Below are positions 14,943 through 24,548 of a stretch of 33,911 nt of DNA, in pieces. The position numbers and the translations under genes are program-made. Numbering within the stretch: the first letter of the stretch is position 1; every line of letters starts with the position of its first letter. Source of the DNA: Flavobacteriaceae bacterium (lineage in GTDB: Bacteria > Bacteroidota > Bacteroidia > Flavobacteriales > Flavobacteriaceae); NCBI GenBank assembly GCA_022424955.1, contig JAKMGK010000056.1, positions 1 to 33,911 of the forward strand, given 5' to 3'. The notes under the pieces are model-generated. The model saw nothing but the letters and a program-made list of their open reading frames with translations, ran no database searches and was not told the origin of the DNA.

Positions 14943-17354
14943 TTATTTATTTTTCTTTCTTTTTGAGGCTTTTTCGTTTTCAGATGGTTCGATGATTTGG
15001 ATTTTAGGTTCTTTTAAGACCTCTTCATTCGCTACCGTATCTCTTAACGAAATGAGTAAAGATGGAAGAAGAATTAAATTCGCCAGCATGGCAAAAAGTA
15101 AGGTCATTGAAATAAGGCCTCCTAAAGCAACAGTGCCACCAAATTCTGAACTCATAAAGACAGAAAACCCAAAGAACAAAACGATAGAAGTGTAAAACAT
15201 ACTTACCCCTGTCTCCTTTAGGGCAGCATAGACAGAGCGCTGAATTTTCCACTTTGAGTCAATTAGTTCTTGACGGTATTTTGCTAAGAAATGGATGGTA
15301 TCATCTACAGAAATTCCAAAGGCGATACTAAATACTAAAATCGTTGAGGGTTTTAAGGGGATGCCTAAAAAGCCCATCATTCCAGCAGTGATAATCAATG
15401 GGAGTAAGTTGGGGATCAAGGAAATAATAATCATTTTAAAAGAACGGAATAAGTAGGCCATGAATAGGGCAATTAAAAAGATGGCCAGCACCAGGGATAA
15501 GACCAGGTTTTTAATCAAGTACTTTGTTCCTTTTAAAAATAATAAGGCTTTACCGGTTATTTTAACGGTATAACGTTCTTCAGGAAAAATTTTTGCGATC
15601 TCACGCTTGAGTTCTTGTTCTATTTCTTCCATGCGATCGGTGTCGATATCTGTCATGAAAGTGGTTAGTCGTGCAAATTGTCCTGTATCATCAACATAAT
15701 TATTGAGTACGTTTTCATCATTACCCGAGCGATCAAAATAGGAAAGAATAAAACGATTCTCTTGTGCCGTGGGAAGGGCATAATAGTTGGGATTTCCATT
15801 GTAATAAGCTTGTTTAGCATATTTAATGGCATTGATCACAGAGGTAGGAGAAGACAGTTCTGGGATATCTTCAATGCTTTTATTAAGGCGTTCCATCCGT
15901 TTTAGAGTGGATAGTTTTAATACTCCATCTTTACGTTTAGTATCAATGAGAATCTCTAACGGAACGATACCATCAAACTCCCTGTCAAAAAATAGAATAT
16001 CTTTAAAAAAGGATTGCTTTTTAGGCATATCCTCTAAAATACTTCCTGAAATATTGATCGTGTAAATCCCAATAATACTTGCAACTAGAGCAATTAGAGA
16101 AACGATGTAAGTGTTGATTCGTTTGTGGTGTACTTTGCCTTCCATCCATTTTACAAAGCCATCAATGGATTCATTATTGAGGTGATTTAAGTGCTTTTTA
16201 TTGGGTAAAGGCATAAAGCTATACACAATTGGGATAATTAATAATGAGAGTACAAAAATTCCAATCACATTAATCGAAGCAACTATACCAAACTCTTTGA
16301 GGAGTTTACTGTTCGTTAAAATAAAGGTAGCAAATCCAGAAGCAGTAGTTAGATTAGTCATCAAGGTAGCATTCCCAATTTTGACAATCACCTGTTGTAA
16401 GGACCGGATTTGATTTCCGTGTTTTGCGACTTCTTGTTGGTATTTATTGATGAGAAAAATACAATTGGGGATTCCAATGACAATAATTAATGGAGGGATT
16501 AAAGCAGTTAAAACGGTGATTTCATAACCCAATAAGCCCAGTGTCCCCAATGCCCACGCTACCCCAAAGAGCACTACTACCATCGAGATAATTGTTGCGC
16601 GAATAGAGCGGAAAAATAAAAAGAAGATTAAAGAGGTGATTCCCATCGCTGCGAAGACGAATTTCTCCATTTCATCTACAATATTTTGAGCATTAAGGGT
16701 GCGAATATAGGGCATGCCAGAACGGTAAACTTTAAGGTCTTGTTCTCGCTCAAATTGATCCATCAAAGGGATAAAGGTGTTGAAAATAAATTTTTTTCGG
16801 GCTGCGCTATTCACCACCTCTTGTTTCATATAAATGGCCATTCTAGTGGTTCCAGTCTCTTTATTGAGGAGTAGATTCTCATAAAATGGAAGCTCATAGA
16901 AAAGCTTTTGTTTAAATAGGGAAAAGGTAGTACTGTCTTGAGGAACTTCTTCTAAAAGTGGTTTTAGTTCAAATTTCTTTTTCTGTTTATTCTTGACCAG
17001 CTCTTTTGCATTGTCAATTGATAAGACAAAATCAATTTCATCATAGTCTTGTATTTTTTCACTAAGAGATTTCCAGGCAGTAAGTTTTTCTGGAGTAAAA
17101 AAAGAAGCGTCTTTTACCGCGATTACAATCACGCTTCCCTCTTCACCAAAAAGAGAAAGGAATTTATTGTAAGTGATGTTTTCGGGGTGATTATCTGGTA
17201 GTAAATTGGCTTCTGTAAAAGTAAAGCGCATATTGTCCCAGTGCGACGCCCAAAAAACCGTCACTGCAAAGAGCAGTAAGATTAAGACAATTCTATTGCG
17301 TAAAATTAAGCGAGCAATCGCTTCCCAAAAACTCCATTTATTTTTTCTTTTCAT
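14943..17354 (-). CDS. MMPL/RND-superfamily membrane exporter
   Basis: An 803-residue RND-type transporter in two similar halves. Each half has one membrane helix (near 22-38 and 414-434), a large extracytoplasmic loop (about 40-230 and 435-612), and five further helices (about 232-382 and 614-772). The second half carries GISVDDTIHFLAKYRQE with Asp684-Asp685 in the proton-relay position. The equivalent place in the first half reads GIPNCIFLINKYQQE and has no acid. Family members move lipids, hopanoids, siderophores or other hydrophobic molecules; the substrate here is not evident. It sits 28 bases after frr in the minus-strand series and ends in a Lys-rich tail. No membrane-fusion or outer-membrane partner is adjacent. 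Confidence 0.88.
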   Translation of the reverse strand: MKRKNKWSFWEAIARLILRNRIVLILLLFAVTVFWASHWDNMRFTFTEANLLPDNHPENITYNKFLSLFGEEGSVIVIAVKDASFFTPEKLTAWKSLSEKIQDYDEIDFVLSIDNAKELVKNKQKKKFELKPLLEEVPQDSTTFSLFKQKLFYELPFYENLLLNKETGTTRMAIYMKQEVVNSAARKKFIFNTFIPLMDQFEREQDLKVYRSGMPYIRTLNAQNIVDEMEKFVFAAMGITSLIFFLFFRSIRATIISMVVVLFGVAWALGTLGLLGYEITVLTALIPPLIIVIGIPNCIFLINKYQQEVAKHGNQIRSLQQVIVKIGNATLMTNLTTASGFATFILTNSKLLKEFGIVASINVIGIFVLSLLIIPIVYSFMPLPNKKHLNHLNNESIDGFVKWMEGKVHHKRINTYIVSLIALVASIIGIYTINISGSILEDMPKKQSFFKDILFFDREFDGIVPLEILIDTKRKDGVLKLSTLKRMERLNKSIEDIPELSSPTSVINAIKYAKQAYYNGNPNYYALPTAQENRFILSYFDRSGNDENVLNNYVDDTGQFARLTTFMTDIDTDRMEEIEQELKREIAKIFPEERYTVKITGKALLFLKGTKYLIKNLVLSLVLAIFLIALFMAYLFRSFKMIIISLIPNLLPLIITAGMMGFLGIPLKPSTILVFSIAFGISVDDTIHFLAKYRQELIDSKWKIQRSVYAALKETGVSMFYTSIVLFFGFSVFMSSEFGGTVALGGLISMTLLFAMLANLILLPSLLISLRDTVANEEVLKEPKIQIIEPSENEKASKRKKNK

Positions 17355-17382
17355 AGCGAAGCTGCTCGTGACACGGCTAGGG

Positions 17383-17937
17383 TTAGACCGTCATGATTTC
17401 TTTTTCTTTGGCAGCTAGAATAGTGTCAATCTTTAGGATAAAGCTATCTGTAGAGCTTTGAACGTCGATTTCACAGTTTTTTTGCATATCCTCTGATGCC
17501 TCTGATTTTTTAATTTCTTGATTAGCATCTTTACGGGCATTGCGAATACTTACTTTAGCATTTTCAGCTTCGGCTTTAGCCATTTTGGCAAGTTCTTTTC
17601 TTCGTTCTTCTGTTAAAGGAGGGACATTGATGATAATACTTTCCCCGTTATTCATAGGGTTAAAGCCTAAATTAGCTATCATGATTCCTTTTTCAATTTC
17701 TGTCAATAAACTTTTTTCCCACGGCTGAATACTAAGGGTTCTCCCATCTGGTGTATTGACATTGGCTACTTGAGACAATGGAGTAGGTGCGCCATAATAG
17801 TCTACCATAACACTTTTAAGCATTACGGGATTAGCTTTTCCCGCACGAATATTAAGGAGTTCACTTTCTAAATGACTCACCGCACCTTGCATGCTTTCTT
17901 TGGCACTATCCAGGATAAATTGTAATTCTTCGTTCAT
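17383..17937 (-). CDS. frr: Ribosome recycling factor
   Basis: A 184-residue RRF that, with EF-G, splits the post-termination ribosome complex. The typical three-helix bundle and small beta domain are recognisable from LNIRAGKANPVMLKSVMVDYYG, SIQPWEKSLLTEIEKGI and TEERRKELAKMAKAEAENAK. Length is normal for the family. It begins 10 bases after pyrH, the widespread pyrH-frr gene pair, and an internal promoter before pyrH may drive both. Confidence 0.98.
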   Translation of the reverse strand: MNEELQFILDSAKESMQGAVSHLESELLNIRAGKANPVMLKSVMVDYYGAPTPLSQVANVNTPDGRTLSIQPWEKSLLTEIEKGIMIANLGFNPMNNGESIIINVPPLTEERRKELAKMAKAEAENAKVSIRNARKDANQEIKKSEASEDMQKNCEIDVQSSTDSFILKIDTILAAKEKEIMTV

Positions 17938-17947
17938 TTTCTTGAAA

Positions 17948-18655
17948 TTATAGGTCCACGCGTGTACCGATATTTTCCCCGCTTACAACCTTGCTCAGGT
18001 TTCCCTGGGTATTCATATCAAATACAATTATGGGTAATTTATTTTCTTGACTCAGGGTAAAGGCGGTAGTATCCATGACCTTTAAACCACGTTTTAATAC
18101 TTCTTCAAAAGAGAGGTTATCGAATTTTATGGCTTCTTTATTTTTTTCTGGATCTTCTGTATAGATTCCATCCACACGGGTTCCTTTTAAAATAACATCG
18201 GCATTGATTTCAATCGCTCGTAATACAGCTGCAGAGTCCGTTGTAAAGAATGGATTCCCGGTTCCAGCACTAAAGATAACTACACGATTTTTTTCTAAAT
18301 GACGAACGGCTTTTCTTTTGATGTAAGGTTCTGCTACTGCTTCAATTTTCAATGCAGTTTGTAGGCGGGTAGGAACAGCTTCGTTCTCTAGGGCACTTTG
18401 CAGGGCAAGACCATTCATTACAGTGGCGAGCATTCCCATATAATCGGCTTGAACGCGATCAACGCCTTCATTAGATCCTGCCATCCCGCGAAAGATATTT
18501 CCTCCACCTATAACAATAGCAATCTCAACTCCTTCTTGGTGTAATTGTTTGATTTCTTGAGCGTATTCTTTGATACGTTTGGGGTCAATTCCATAAGCGT
18601 TTTGGCCCATTAGAGCTTCTCCGCTAAGTTTGAGTAGTATTCGCTTGTACTTCAT
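17948..18655 (-). CDS. pyrH: UMP kinase
   Basis: A 235-residue bacterial UMP kinase of the amino-acid kinase fold, phosphorylating UMP to [12 protein letters not shown] near residues 9-17 and GGGNIFRG near 50-57 are the substrate and phosphate-binding loops, and a [19 protein letters not shown] segment is typical of the C-terminal half. The gene lies 50 bases downstream of truB with an exact TATATTTG box in the gap, and 10 bases upstream of frr. Confidence 0.98.
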   Translation of the reverse strand: MKYKRILLKLSGEALMGQNAYGIDPKRIKEYAQEIKQLHQEGVEIAIVIGGGNIFRGMAGSNEGVDRVQADYMGMLATVMNGLALQSALENEAVPTRLQTALKIEAVAEPYIKRKAVRHLEKNRVVIFSAGTGNPFFTTDSAAVLRAIEINADVILKGTRVDGIYTEDPEKNKEAIKFDNLSFEEVLKRGLKVMDTTAFTLSQENKLPIIVFDMNTQGNLSKVVSGENIGTRVDL

Positions 18656-18671
18656 TGCTTGTTGATTCCCA

Positions 18672-18679
18672 CAAATATA
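18672..18679 (-). promoter_or_regulatory. -7 promoter box of pyrH-frr
   Basis: TATATTTG on the minus strand, 16 bases before the pyrH ATG, is an exact TAnnTTTG match between truB and pyrH. A GTAGAA-GG-TTCTAC palindrome lies just upstream of it at 18690-18703. Confidence 0.5.
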
Positions 18680-18689
18680 AGCAATAAAG

Positions 18690-18703
18690 GTAGAAGGTTC
18701 TAC
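18690..18703. promoter_or_regulatory. Short palindrome upstream of the pyrH promoter box
   Basis: GTAGAA and TTCTAC are perfect inverted arms around a two-base centre. It is too tight for an RNA hairpin loop, so an operator is more plausible. It lies between the truB stop and the pyrH -7 box. Chance cannot be excluded. Confidence 0.25.
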
Positions 18704-18705
18704 TC

Positions 18706-19437
18706 CTAAATTGAATCACTTAACAGATTTTTGTCTTGAAAGGCTCTGTTGATTTGAGTTTCAAAAGTTTCCATACTCATGGCATTTTTTAAATGAAAAT
18801 CGCCAATGCGCTCTCGACATAAAGAACTCAAATAAGCTCCACTTTCTAATGCTTGACCAAAATCGTGAGCAAGTGAACGAATATAGGTTCCTTTACTACA
18901 GCTCACTTCAAAACTTAATTGGGGGTGTGCACTAGCGTCAATTGAAAAGGCACTCACCTTAACTTTTCTACTGGGGATATCAACTTGTTCTCCTTTGCGG
19001 GCATATTCATAAAGGCGTTTTCCTTCTTTTTTTAAAGCCGAAAATACAGGAGGATATTGATCAATTTCACCCATAAACTGCGCTTTAGTCGCTTCGATTA
19101 ATGCGGGCTTGATATGTTCTGTGGGGTAGGTCTGATCAATTTCGGTCTCTAGATCATAAGAGGGGGTTGTAGCCCCTAACTGGAGAGTACCGCTATAAGT
19201 TTTTTCTTGCCCTTGAAAACGTTCAATCTCTTTGGTCATCTTCCCACAACAAAGGATCAATAGGCCAGTGGCAAGGGGGTCTAAAGTCCCTGCATGCCCT
19301 ACTTTAATTTTCTTTACCCCAATGTTTTTTTTAATCAGCCATCGCACTTTATTGACCACTTGAAAAGAAGTCCAGTTAAGGGGTTTGTCGATAAGAATAA
19401 CCTGGCCAGATAAAAAAGCTTCTTTAGTAAAAATCAT
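18706..19437 (-). CDS. truB: tRNA pseudouridine-55 synthase
   Basis: A 243-residue TruB that makes pseudouridine 55 in the T loop of tRNAs. [21 protein letters not shown] near the N-terminus and [19 protein letters not shown] contain the family motifs, with the catalytic Asp in GTLDPLA. A later [15 protein letters not shown] stretch is also diagnostic. The frame is open further upstream, but the ATG at 19437 (protein start MIFTKEAF) lies two bases after the uppP stop and gives the normal N-terminus. It follows ftsX, DUF3098 and uppP in one transcription unit. Confidence 0.97.
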   Translation of the reverse strand: MIFTKEAFLSGQVILIDKPLNWTSFQVVNKVRWLIKKNIGVKKIKVGHAGTLDPLATGLLILCCGKMTKEIERFQGQEKTYSGTLQLGATTPSYDLETEIDQTYPTEHIKPALIEATKAQFMGEIDQYPPVFSALKKEGKRLYEYARKGEQVDIPSRKVKVSAFSIDASAHPQLSFEVSCSKGTYIRSLAHDFGQALESGAYLSSLCRERIGDFHLKNAMSMETFETQINRAFQDKNLLSDSI

Positions 19438-19439
19438 TT

Positions 19440-20225
19440 TTAAGCAAGAATTAAAGCAAGGATTCCAATGACAAAACAATACCAACTAAAATACTTTAAC
19501 TGTGCTTTCTTGACAATATTAATCATCCATTTGCAAGCGGCAAGTCCCGTAAAAAATGCCGCAATAAATCCAATGATTAAAGGAAATAGGGAAGTGTCTG
19601 CCACAATAGTATCTGTGTCTAAAATGCTTTTCGCCATACTTCCCACGATAAGAGGAACGACCATTAAAAAAGAAAAACGTGCGGCTTTTTCTTTATCTAT
19701 TCCTAATAATACAGCCGTGGCAATGGTGGCACCGCTTCTAGAAATACCGGGTAATATAGCGATAGCTTGAAGTAAGCCTATGATAAAAGCGCTTCTTGCA
19801 TTAATATCTTTTAAGGTGGGTTTTGCACGATCGGCTAAGCCTAGTAAAACTCCTGTTACAATTAGCATGGCACCCACCAGTAAAATATTTTGATCAAAAA
19901 GCTGAGTAATTAAATCCTCTAAAAATAGTCCAACAATAACAGCTGGAATCATGGATACAAGAATGTGTAAGGCAAAATAAAAAGACGGACTAGGCTTTAA
20001 CGTTAGTAATTCTTTTAAAATATACCCAATATCTTTTCTAAAGAAAACAACGGTGCTCAAGGCGGTAGCCCCATGAAGGGTAATGGTAAATAAAAGACTT
20101 TCTTTTGCGACAAAATCCGCTTGAGACAAGGCTTTTGCTAGTTCTAAATGTCCGCTGGAAGAAACAGGTAAAAACTCTGTCAAGCCTTGAACTACCCCCA
20201 GAAGTAAGGCGATAAGCTCATTCAT
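19440..20225 (-). CDS. uppP: Undecaprenyl-diphosphatase (BacA/UppP family)
   Basis: A 261-residue integral membrane phosphatase that recycles undecaprenyl pyrophosphate to the monophosphate carrier for peptidoglycan and other envelope polymers. QGLTEFLPVSSSGHL (near residues 13-27) and PGISRSGATIATAVLLG (near 158-174) are the two active-site signatures. About eight hydrophobic segments are visible. Its ATG overlaps the stop of the DUF3098 gene by four bases, and truB starts two bases after its own stop, so translation is probably coupled. Confidence 0.97.
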   Translation of the reverse strand: MNELIALLLGVVQGLTEFLPVSSSGHLELAKALSQADFVAKESLLFTITLHGATALSTVVFFRKDIGYILKELLTLKPSPSFYFALHILVSMIPAVIVGLFLEDLITQLFDQNILLVGAMLIVTGVLLGLADRAKPTLKDINARSAFIIGLLQAIAILPGISRSGATIATAVLLGIDKEKAARFSFLMVVPLIVGSMAKSILDTDTIVADTSLFPLIIGFIAAFFTGLAACKWMINIVKKAQLKYFSWYCFVIGILALILA

Positions 20226-20467
20226 TTTTTATTTCCATTTAAAAGAATGGAATACATAGCAATTCCAAAACCAATCAAAACTAAGGTAGGCGCTAATCGA
20301 ATGCGTTGAAAGTTGAAAATGGCTGGATTAAAAACTGCGGGATCATCGCTTCCACCACCTGTCATTAAAAAAAAGCCTAAGGCAATAACAGCGATGGCGA
20401 TCAATAAAACCTGATAGTTTTTCTTTTCGAAAAGGAACTGTTTTCCTGTAGGGGGTGTTTTTTTCAT
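20222..20467 (-). CDS. DUF3098 small membrane protein
   Basis: An 81-residue protein with two membrane segments, VLLIAIAVIALGFFLMTGG (about residues 20-38) and LAPTLVLIGFGIAMYSILL (about 57-75), joined by a short loop containing DDPAVFNPAIF. This is the layout of the DUF3098 family found in Bacteroidota. It sits between ftsX (5-base gap) and uppP (4-base overlap), suggesting a role in envelope assembly or division. No molecular function is known to me. Confidence 0.85.
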   Translation of the reverse strand: MKKTPPTGKQFLFEKKNYQVLLIAIAVIALGFFLMTGGGSDDPAVFNPAIFNFQRIRLAPTLVLIGFGIAMYSILLNGNKK

Positions 20468-20472
20468 AGGGA

Positions 20473-21345
20473 TTAATTTACGGCATCTGTGGTTAAGTTG
20501 AGAAAACGTTGTGTCGCAAAAAAGGTACTTGCTCCAGTAATCAAGATGCTCATGCTAAAGATTGCTCCAAAAATAATAGCGGGTTCTTTTGGGTTACTGA
20601 GTAAAGTTAGTTCAGGAAAACGAAGATTTAACTCGTATAACAAATAGCCTAATCCCGCCGAGGCAAGGATTGCCCCTAATAGTCCCAGTCTAAGGTGATG
20701 CCAGATAAATGGGCGGCGAATAAAACTTTTTGTCGCCCCAACTAATTGCATTGTTTTGATGATTAATCTTTTTGAATAAACCGATAATCGTATAGAACTA
20801 TTGATTAACAAGATCGCAATAATGATAAAGAGTCCGCTAAGTCCAATAATTCCCTGACTGATCTTCTTGATATTCTGGTCGAGAATTTCTAGTAATGGTT
20901 GATCATAAAAGACTTCATTTACGTAAGGTTTTGCCTCAAAGTCTTGTTTTAGTTTTGCTAAAAAAGCGGGAGAAACATAGTCAGATCTAAAATAAACGTC
21001 AATTGAACTCAAAAGTGGGTTATACCCTAAAAATTCCATAAAATCTTCTCCAATAGCGTTTGCGTGGCTTTGAGCTGCGTCTTCTTTAGAAACAAAACGA
21101 GCTGTTTTGGTCTCTTTTCGCAAGCTTAAACTTTTTTGCAATTGTTTTATTTCAATAGGTTTTGCGCTATCGTTAATGTAAATGGTCAAGGCGATTTGCT
21201 CTTTGAAATGATTTGAGACTTTTTTTGAATTAAGTAATAACAGACCCAATACTCCCACTAAAAACAGGACTAAACTAATGCTGACAACAACCGAAAAGTA
21301 GGAGGAAATCAAACGTCTTTTTTGGAAATTATCTCTGGAATTCAT
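20473..21345 (-). CDS. ftsX: Cell-division permease-like protein FtsX
   Basis: A 290-residue FtsX-type protein. Its topology is one N-terminal helix (about 17-40), an extracytoplasmic domain (about 42-165), and three further helices (near 167-187, 218-240 and 258-280). IKTMQLVGATKSFIRRPF is the conserved cytoplasmic loop of FtsX. With the ATPase FtsE it normally controls peptidoglycan hydrolases at the septum; ftsE is not in this window. The start is the ATG at 21345, one codon inside a TTG-started frame. The gene heads the minus-strand series and is divergent from leuS. Confidence 0.93.
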   Translation of the reverse strand: MNSRDNFQKRRLISSYFSVVVSISLVLFLVGVLGLLLLNSKKVSNHFKEQIALTIYINDSAKPIEIKQLQKSLSLRKETKTARFVSKEDAAQSHANAIGEDFMEFLGYNPLLSSIDVYFRSDYVSPAFLAKLKQDFEAKPYVNEVFYDQPLLEILDQNIKKISQGIIGLSGLFIIIAILLINSSIRLSVYSKRLIIKTMQLVGATKSFIRRPFIWHHLRLGLLGAILASAGLGYLLYELNLRFPELTLLSNPKEPAIIFGAIFSMSILITGASTFFATQRFLNLTTDAVN

Positions 21346-21439
21346 CAATTCTAAGGATGGGTTTGGAGGTAAAATTACAAAACAAGGATCAAATTTTATT
21401 CTAGGCTAGGATAAACTTTTTCCTTTCCTTCATTAACGC

Positions 21440-21447
21440 TACTTTTG
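21440..21447 (+). promoter_or_regulatory. -7 promoter box of leuS
   Basis: TACTTTTG is an exact TAnnTTTG match whose end lies 23 bases before the GTG start of leuS, in the ftsX-leuS divergent gap. A -33 element is not obvious. Confidence 0.5.
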
Positions 21448-21470
21448 TGGGGTTAATAAATTAAAATATC

Positions 21471-24287
21471 GTGGGGTACAACTTCCTAGAAATCGAAAAA
21501 AAGTGGCAAGCCTTTTGGGCTGAAAACAAGACCTTTCAAGCACAAAATAATTCTGATAAGCCAAAATATTATGTCCTGGATATGTTTCCTTATCCTTCTG
21601 GGGCAGGGCTACACGTAGGCCATCCTTTAGGATATATTGCCAGCGATATTTATGCACGCTACAAGCGCCACAAGGGGTTTAATGTATTACACCCTCAGGG
21701 ATATGATTCTTTTGGTTTGCCTGCAGAGCAGTATGCGATACAAACAGGGCAACATCCAGAATTAACCACAAAGACCAATATCGATCGCTATAGAGAGCAA
21801 TTAGATTGCATTGGTTTTTCTTTTGACTGGAGTAGAGAAGTAAGAACATCTAATCCAGATTTTTATCGCTGGACCCAGTGGATTTTCTTACAATTATTCC
21901 ATTCTTATTACGATAAAACAGAAGATAAAGCAAAACCAATCAGTGATTTAGTAAAAGTGTTTGAAAAAGAAGGAAACACTCTTGTTAAGGTAGAATGCGC
22001 TACAGACACAGTAAAATTTACTGCAGACGAGTTTAATACCTTTACGGCAGAAGAAAAACAATTGATCTTATTGGATTACCGCTTGACCTATATTTCTGAA
22101 ACAGAAGTCAACTGGTGTGCAGAGTTAGGAACGGTTTTAGCCAATGATGAAATCATTAATGGGGTTTCTGAAAGAGGAGGTTTTGCCGTGACTAAAAAGA
22201 AAATGAAACAATGGAGTATGCGCATTGGTGCTTATGCAGAGCGTTTACTTCAAGGCTTAGATAAAATTGACTGGCCAGATTCTCTAAAAGAGATACAGCG
22301 TAATTGGATTGGGAAATCTGTGGGTGCAAAAGTGCGATTCCAAATAGAAAATCACCCAGATCAATTAGAAGTTTTTACTACTCGCCCAGATACCCTATAT
22401 GGTGTTACCTTTATGACACTTGCACCAGAATTAGAATTGGTAAAAGCAATAACTACCGCAGAAAAACAACAAGCCGTAGAGGCCTATATAGAAAAGTCTG
22501 CACAGCGATCAGAAAGAGATCGTATGGCAGATGTCAAGACCATTAGTGGTGTATTTACAGGAGTCTATGCATTACACCCCTTAACCCAAGAACGCGTTCC
22601 TATCTGGATAGGAGATTATGTACTTGCAGGCTATGGAACTGGTGCTGTTATGGCGGTTCCGTGTGGGGATCAAAGGGACTATGATTTTGCGCAACATTTT
22701 GATATTCCAATCAAGAATATCTTTGCCGATACAGATATCTCTAAAGAAGCGTATACCGAAAAAGGCGGTGGAGTGAAATTACAAGACTCAGGCTTTTTAA
22801 ACGGTCTAGCTTACAAAGAAGCCATGGAAGCAGTCATTGCTCACTTAGAGAAAATTGGCGCTGGAGAAGAAACCATTAACTATCGTTTACGTGATGCGAT
22901 TTTTAGCCGTCAACGCTATTGGGGGGAGCCAATCCCTGTTTATTATAAAAATGGCTTACCTGTTCCACTAACTTCAGAACATTTACCCTTAGTTTTACCC
23001 AAGGTTGAAAATTATCTACCTACACCAGATGGTGCGCCGCCATTAGGCAATGCCACCCACTGGGCATGGGATACTACAACAGAAAAGGTAGTAGCGAATG
23101 AATTGATAGACCATCAAAATATCTTCCCTTTAGAAATGAATACCATGCCAGGATGGGCAGGAAGTTCTTGGTATTTTTACCGCTATATGGATGCGCAAAA
23201 TGACACTGCTTTTGTGTCAAAAGAAGCCGCTAATTATTGGCAAGATGTCGATTTATATTTGGGCGGAAGTGAGCATGCTACAGGGCATTTATTGTATTCG
23301 CGTTTTTGGCAAAAATTCTTGTTTGATCTAGGGCTTTTACCCGTTGATGAATATGCCAAAAAGTTGATCAATCAAGGGATGATCTTAGGATCTTCGGCCT
23401 TTATGTACAGAAAAAAGGGAACTCAAGAGTATCTTTCAAAGGGATTAATCGAAGGACAGGAAGTAGAGCCCATTAGAGTTGATGTCTCCTTAGTCAATCT
23501 TTCAGACGAGCTTGATTGTGAAGCAGTAAAGCAATGGCAACCTCAATTTGCTCAAGCCACTTTTATACTAGAAGAGGGTGTCTATAAAGTGGGGCGAGAA
23601 GTAGAAAAAATGTCAAAGTCAAAGTATAATGTAGTTAATCCAGATCAAATCTGCGAGGACTTTGGGGCAGATACATTAAGAATGTATGAAATGTTTTTAG
23701 GCCCTATAGAACAAGCGAAACCTTGGAATACTGCCGGAATTTCTGGAGTACACTCTTTCTTGAAAAAGACCTGGCGTTTATATCACAATAATGAAACTTT
23801 CTATGTGAGCGATAAGTCACCTAGTGCAGAGTCTTTGAAAAGTTTACATCAAACCATTAAAAAAGTAACCGAAGACATCGAGCATTTTTCTTTTAACACC
23901 TGTATTAGTGCGTTTATGATTTGTGTCAACGAATTAACCGCACAGAAATGTAACGAGCGCGCTATTCTTGAGCCACTGGCGATCTTACTATCGCCTTTTG
24001 CATCTCATATAGCCGAAGAATTGTGGTCTCTTTTAGGGAATAACACTTCTATCTCTCAGGCTTCTCACCCAGTCTTTGAAGAGAAATACCTGGTAGAAAG
24101 CACGAAGAATTATCCGGTGTCTTTTAACGGAAAGATGCGTTTTACGCGAGAACTGTCTTTAGACTTAAACCCAAAAGAAATTGAAGAAATTATTTTAGCA
24201 GACGAGCAAACACAAAAGCAATTACAAGGAAGAACTCCAAAGAAAGTAATTGTTGTTCCTGGAAAAATAATCAATATAGTAGGCTAA
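21471..24287 (+). CDS. leuS: Leucine-tRNA ligase
   Basis: A 938-residue class I synthetase charging tRNA-Leu. The HIGH-type motif HVGH is at residues 48-51 within PSGAGLHVGHPLGY, and KMSKS at 713-717. The editing (CP1) domain contains TTRPDTLYGVTF. The start is a GTG: an in-frame TAA at 21462-21464 rules out anything further upstream, and the protein from the GTG (GYNFLEIEKKWQAFW) matches the normal LeuRS beginning. Length fits Bacteroidota LeuRS, which carry an insertion before the KMSKS loop. Its stop overlaps the start of the SemiSWEET gene (TAATG). Confidence 0.98.
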   Translation: MGYNFLEIEKKWQAFWAENKTFQAQNNSDKPKYYVLDMFPYPSGAGLHVGHPLGYIASDIYARYKRHKGFNVLHPQGYDSFGLPAEQYAIQTGQHPELTTKTNIDRYREQLDCIGFSFDWSREVRTSNPDFYRWTQWIFLQLFHSYYDKTEDKAKPISDLVKVFEKEGNTLVKVECATDTVKFTADEFNTFTAEEKQLILLDYRLTYISETEVNWCAELGTVLANDEIINGVSERGGFAVTKKKMKQWSMRIGAYAERLLQGLDKIDWPDSLKEIQRNWIGKSVGAKVRFQIENHPDQLEVFTTRPDTLYGVTFMTLAPELELVKAITTAEKQQAVEAYIEKSAQRSERDRMADVKTISGVFTGVYALHPLTQERVPIWIGDYVLAGYGTGAVMAVPCGDQRDYDFAQHFDIPIKNIFADTDISKEAYTEKGGGVKLQDSGFLNGLAYKEAMEAVIAHLEKIGAGEETINYRLRDAIFSRQRYWGEPIPVYYKNGLPVPLTSEHLPLVLPKVENYLPTPDGAPPLGNATHWAWDTTTEKVVANELIDHQNIFPLEMNTMPGWAGSSWYFYRYMDAQNDTAFVSKEAANYWQDVDLYLGGSEHATGHLLYSRFWQKFLFDLGLLPVDEYAKKLINQGMILGSSAFMYRKKGTQEYLSKGLIEGQEVEPIRVDVSLVNLSDELDCEAVKQWQPQFAQATFILEEGVYKVGREVEKMSKSKYNVVNPDQICEDFGADTLRMYEMFLGPIEQAKPWNTAGISGVHSFLKKTWRLYHNNETFYVSDKSPSAESLKSLHQTIKKVTEDIEHFSFNTCISAFMICVNELTAQKCNERAILEPLAILLSPFASHIAEELWSLLGNNTSISQASHPVFEEKYLVESTKNYPVSFNGKMRFTRELSLDLNPKEIEEIILADEQTQKQLQGRTPKKVIVVPGKIINIVG

Positions 24288-24538
24288 TGTACATTGAGCT
24301 AATTGGTTTTCTAGCTGCCATTTTGACCACTGCGGCATTTGTGCCTCAGGCTTACAAAATCTGGAAGACAAAATCTGCCCAGGGGGTCTCTTTAACCATG
24401 TATTTAATCATGTTTACAGGAGTTACTTTGTGGGGCGTATATGGTCTTTTTATTCATAGCAATCCCATGATTTTAGCTAATTTTAACACGGCATCACTTT
24501 TGATAATGATTATATACTTTAAAGTAAAGCACAAATAA
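24287..24538 (+). CDS. SemiSWEET-family sugar transporter
   Basis: An 83-residue protein with three membrane helices, the size of bacterial SemiSWEETs, which dimerise to form a sugar uniporter. The PQ motif is visible in AAFVPQAYKIWKTKSAQGVSL (residues 17-37), followed by two more helices, with a conserved Asn in ANFNTASLL. Its ATG overlaps the last base of the leuS stop codon, so expression is probably coupled to leuS. The sugar is unknown. Confidence 0.9.
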   Translation: MYIELIGFLAAILTTAAFVPQAYKIWKTKSAQGVSLTMYLIMFTGVTLWGVYGLFIHSNPMILANFNTASLLIMIIYFKVKHK

Positions 24539-24548
24539 AATTTTAATT

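Noticed and set aside
15678-16413. Several plus-strand open frames within the MMPL gene
   Set aside because: They are shadows of the 803-residue minus-strand gene, overlap each other and show no protein motifs.
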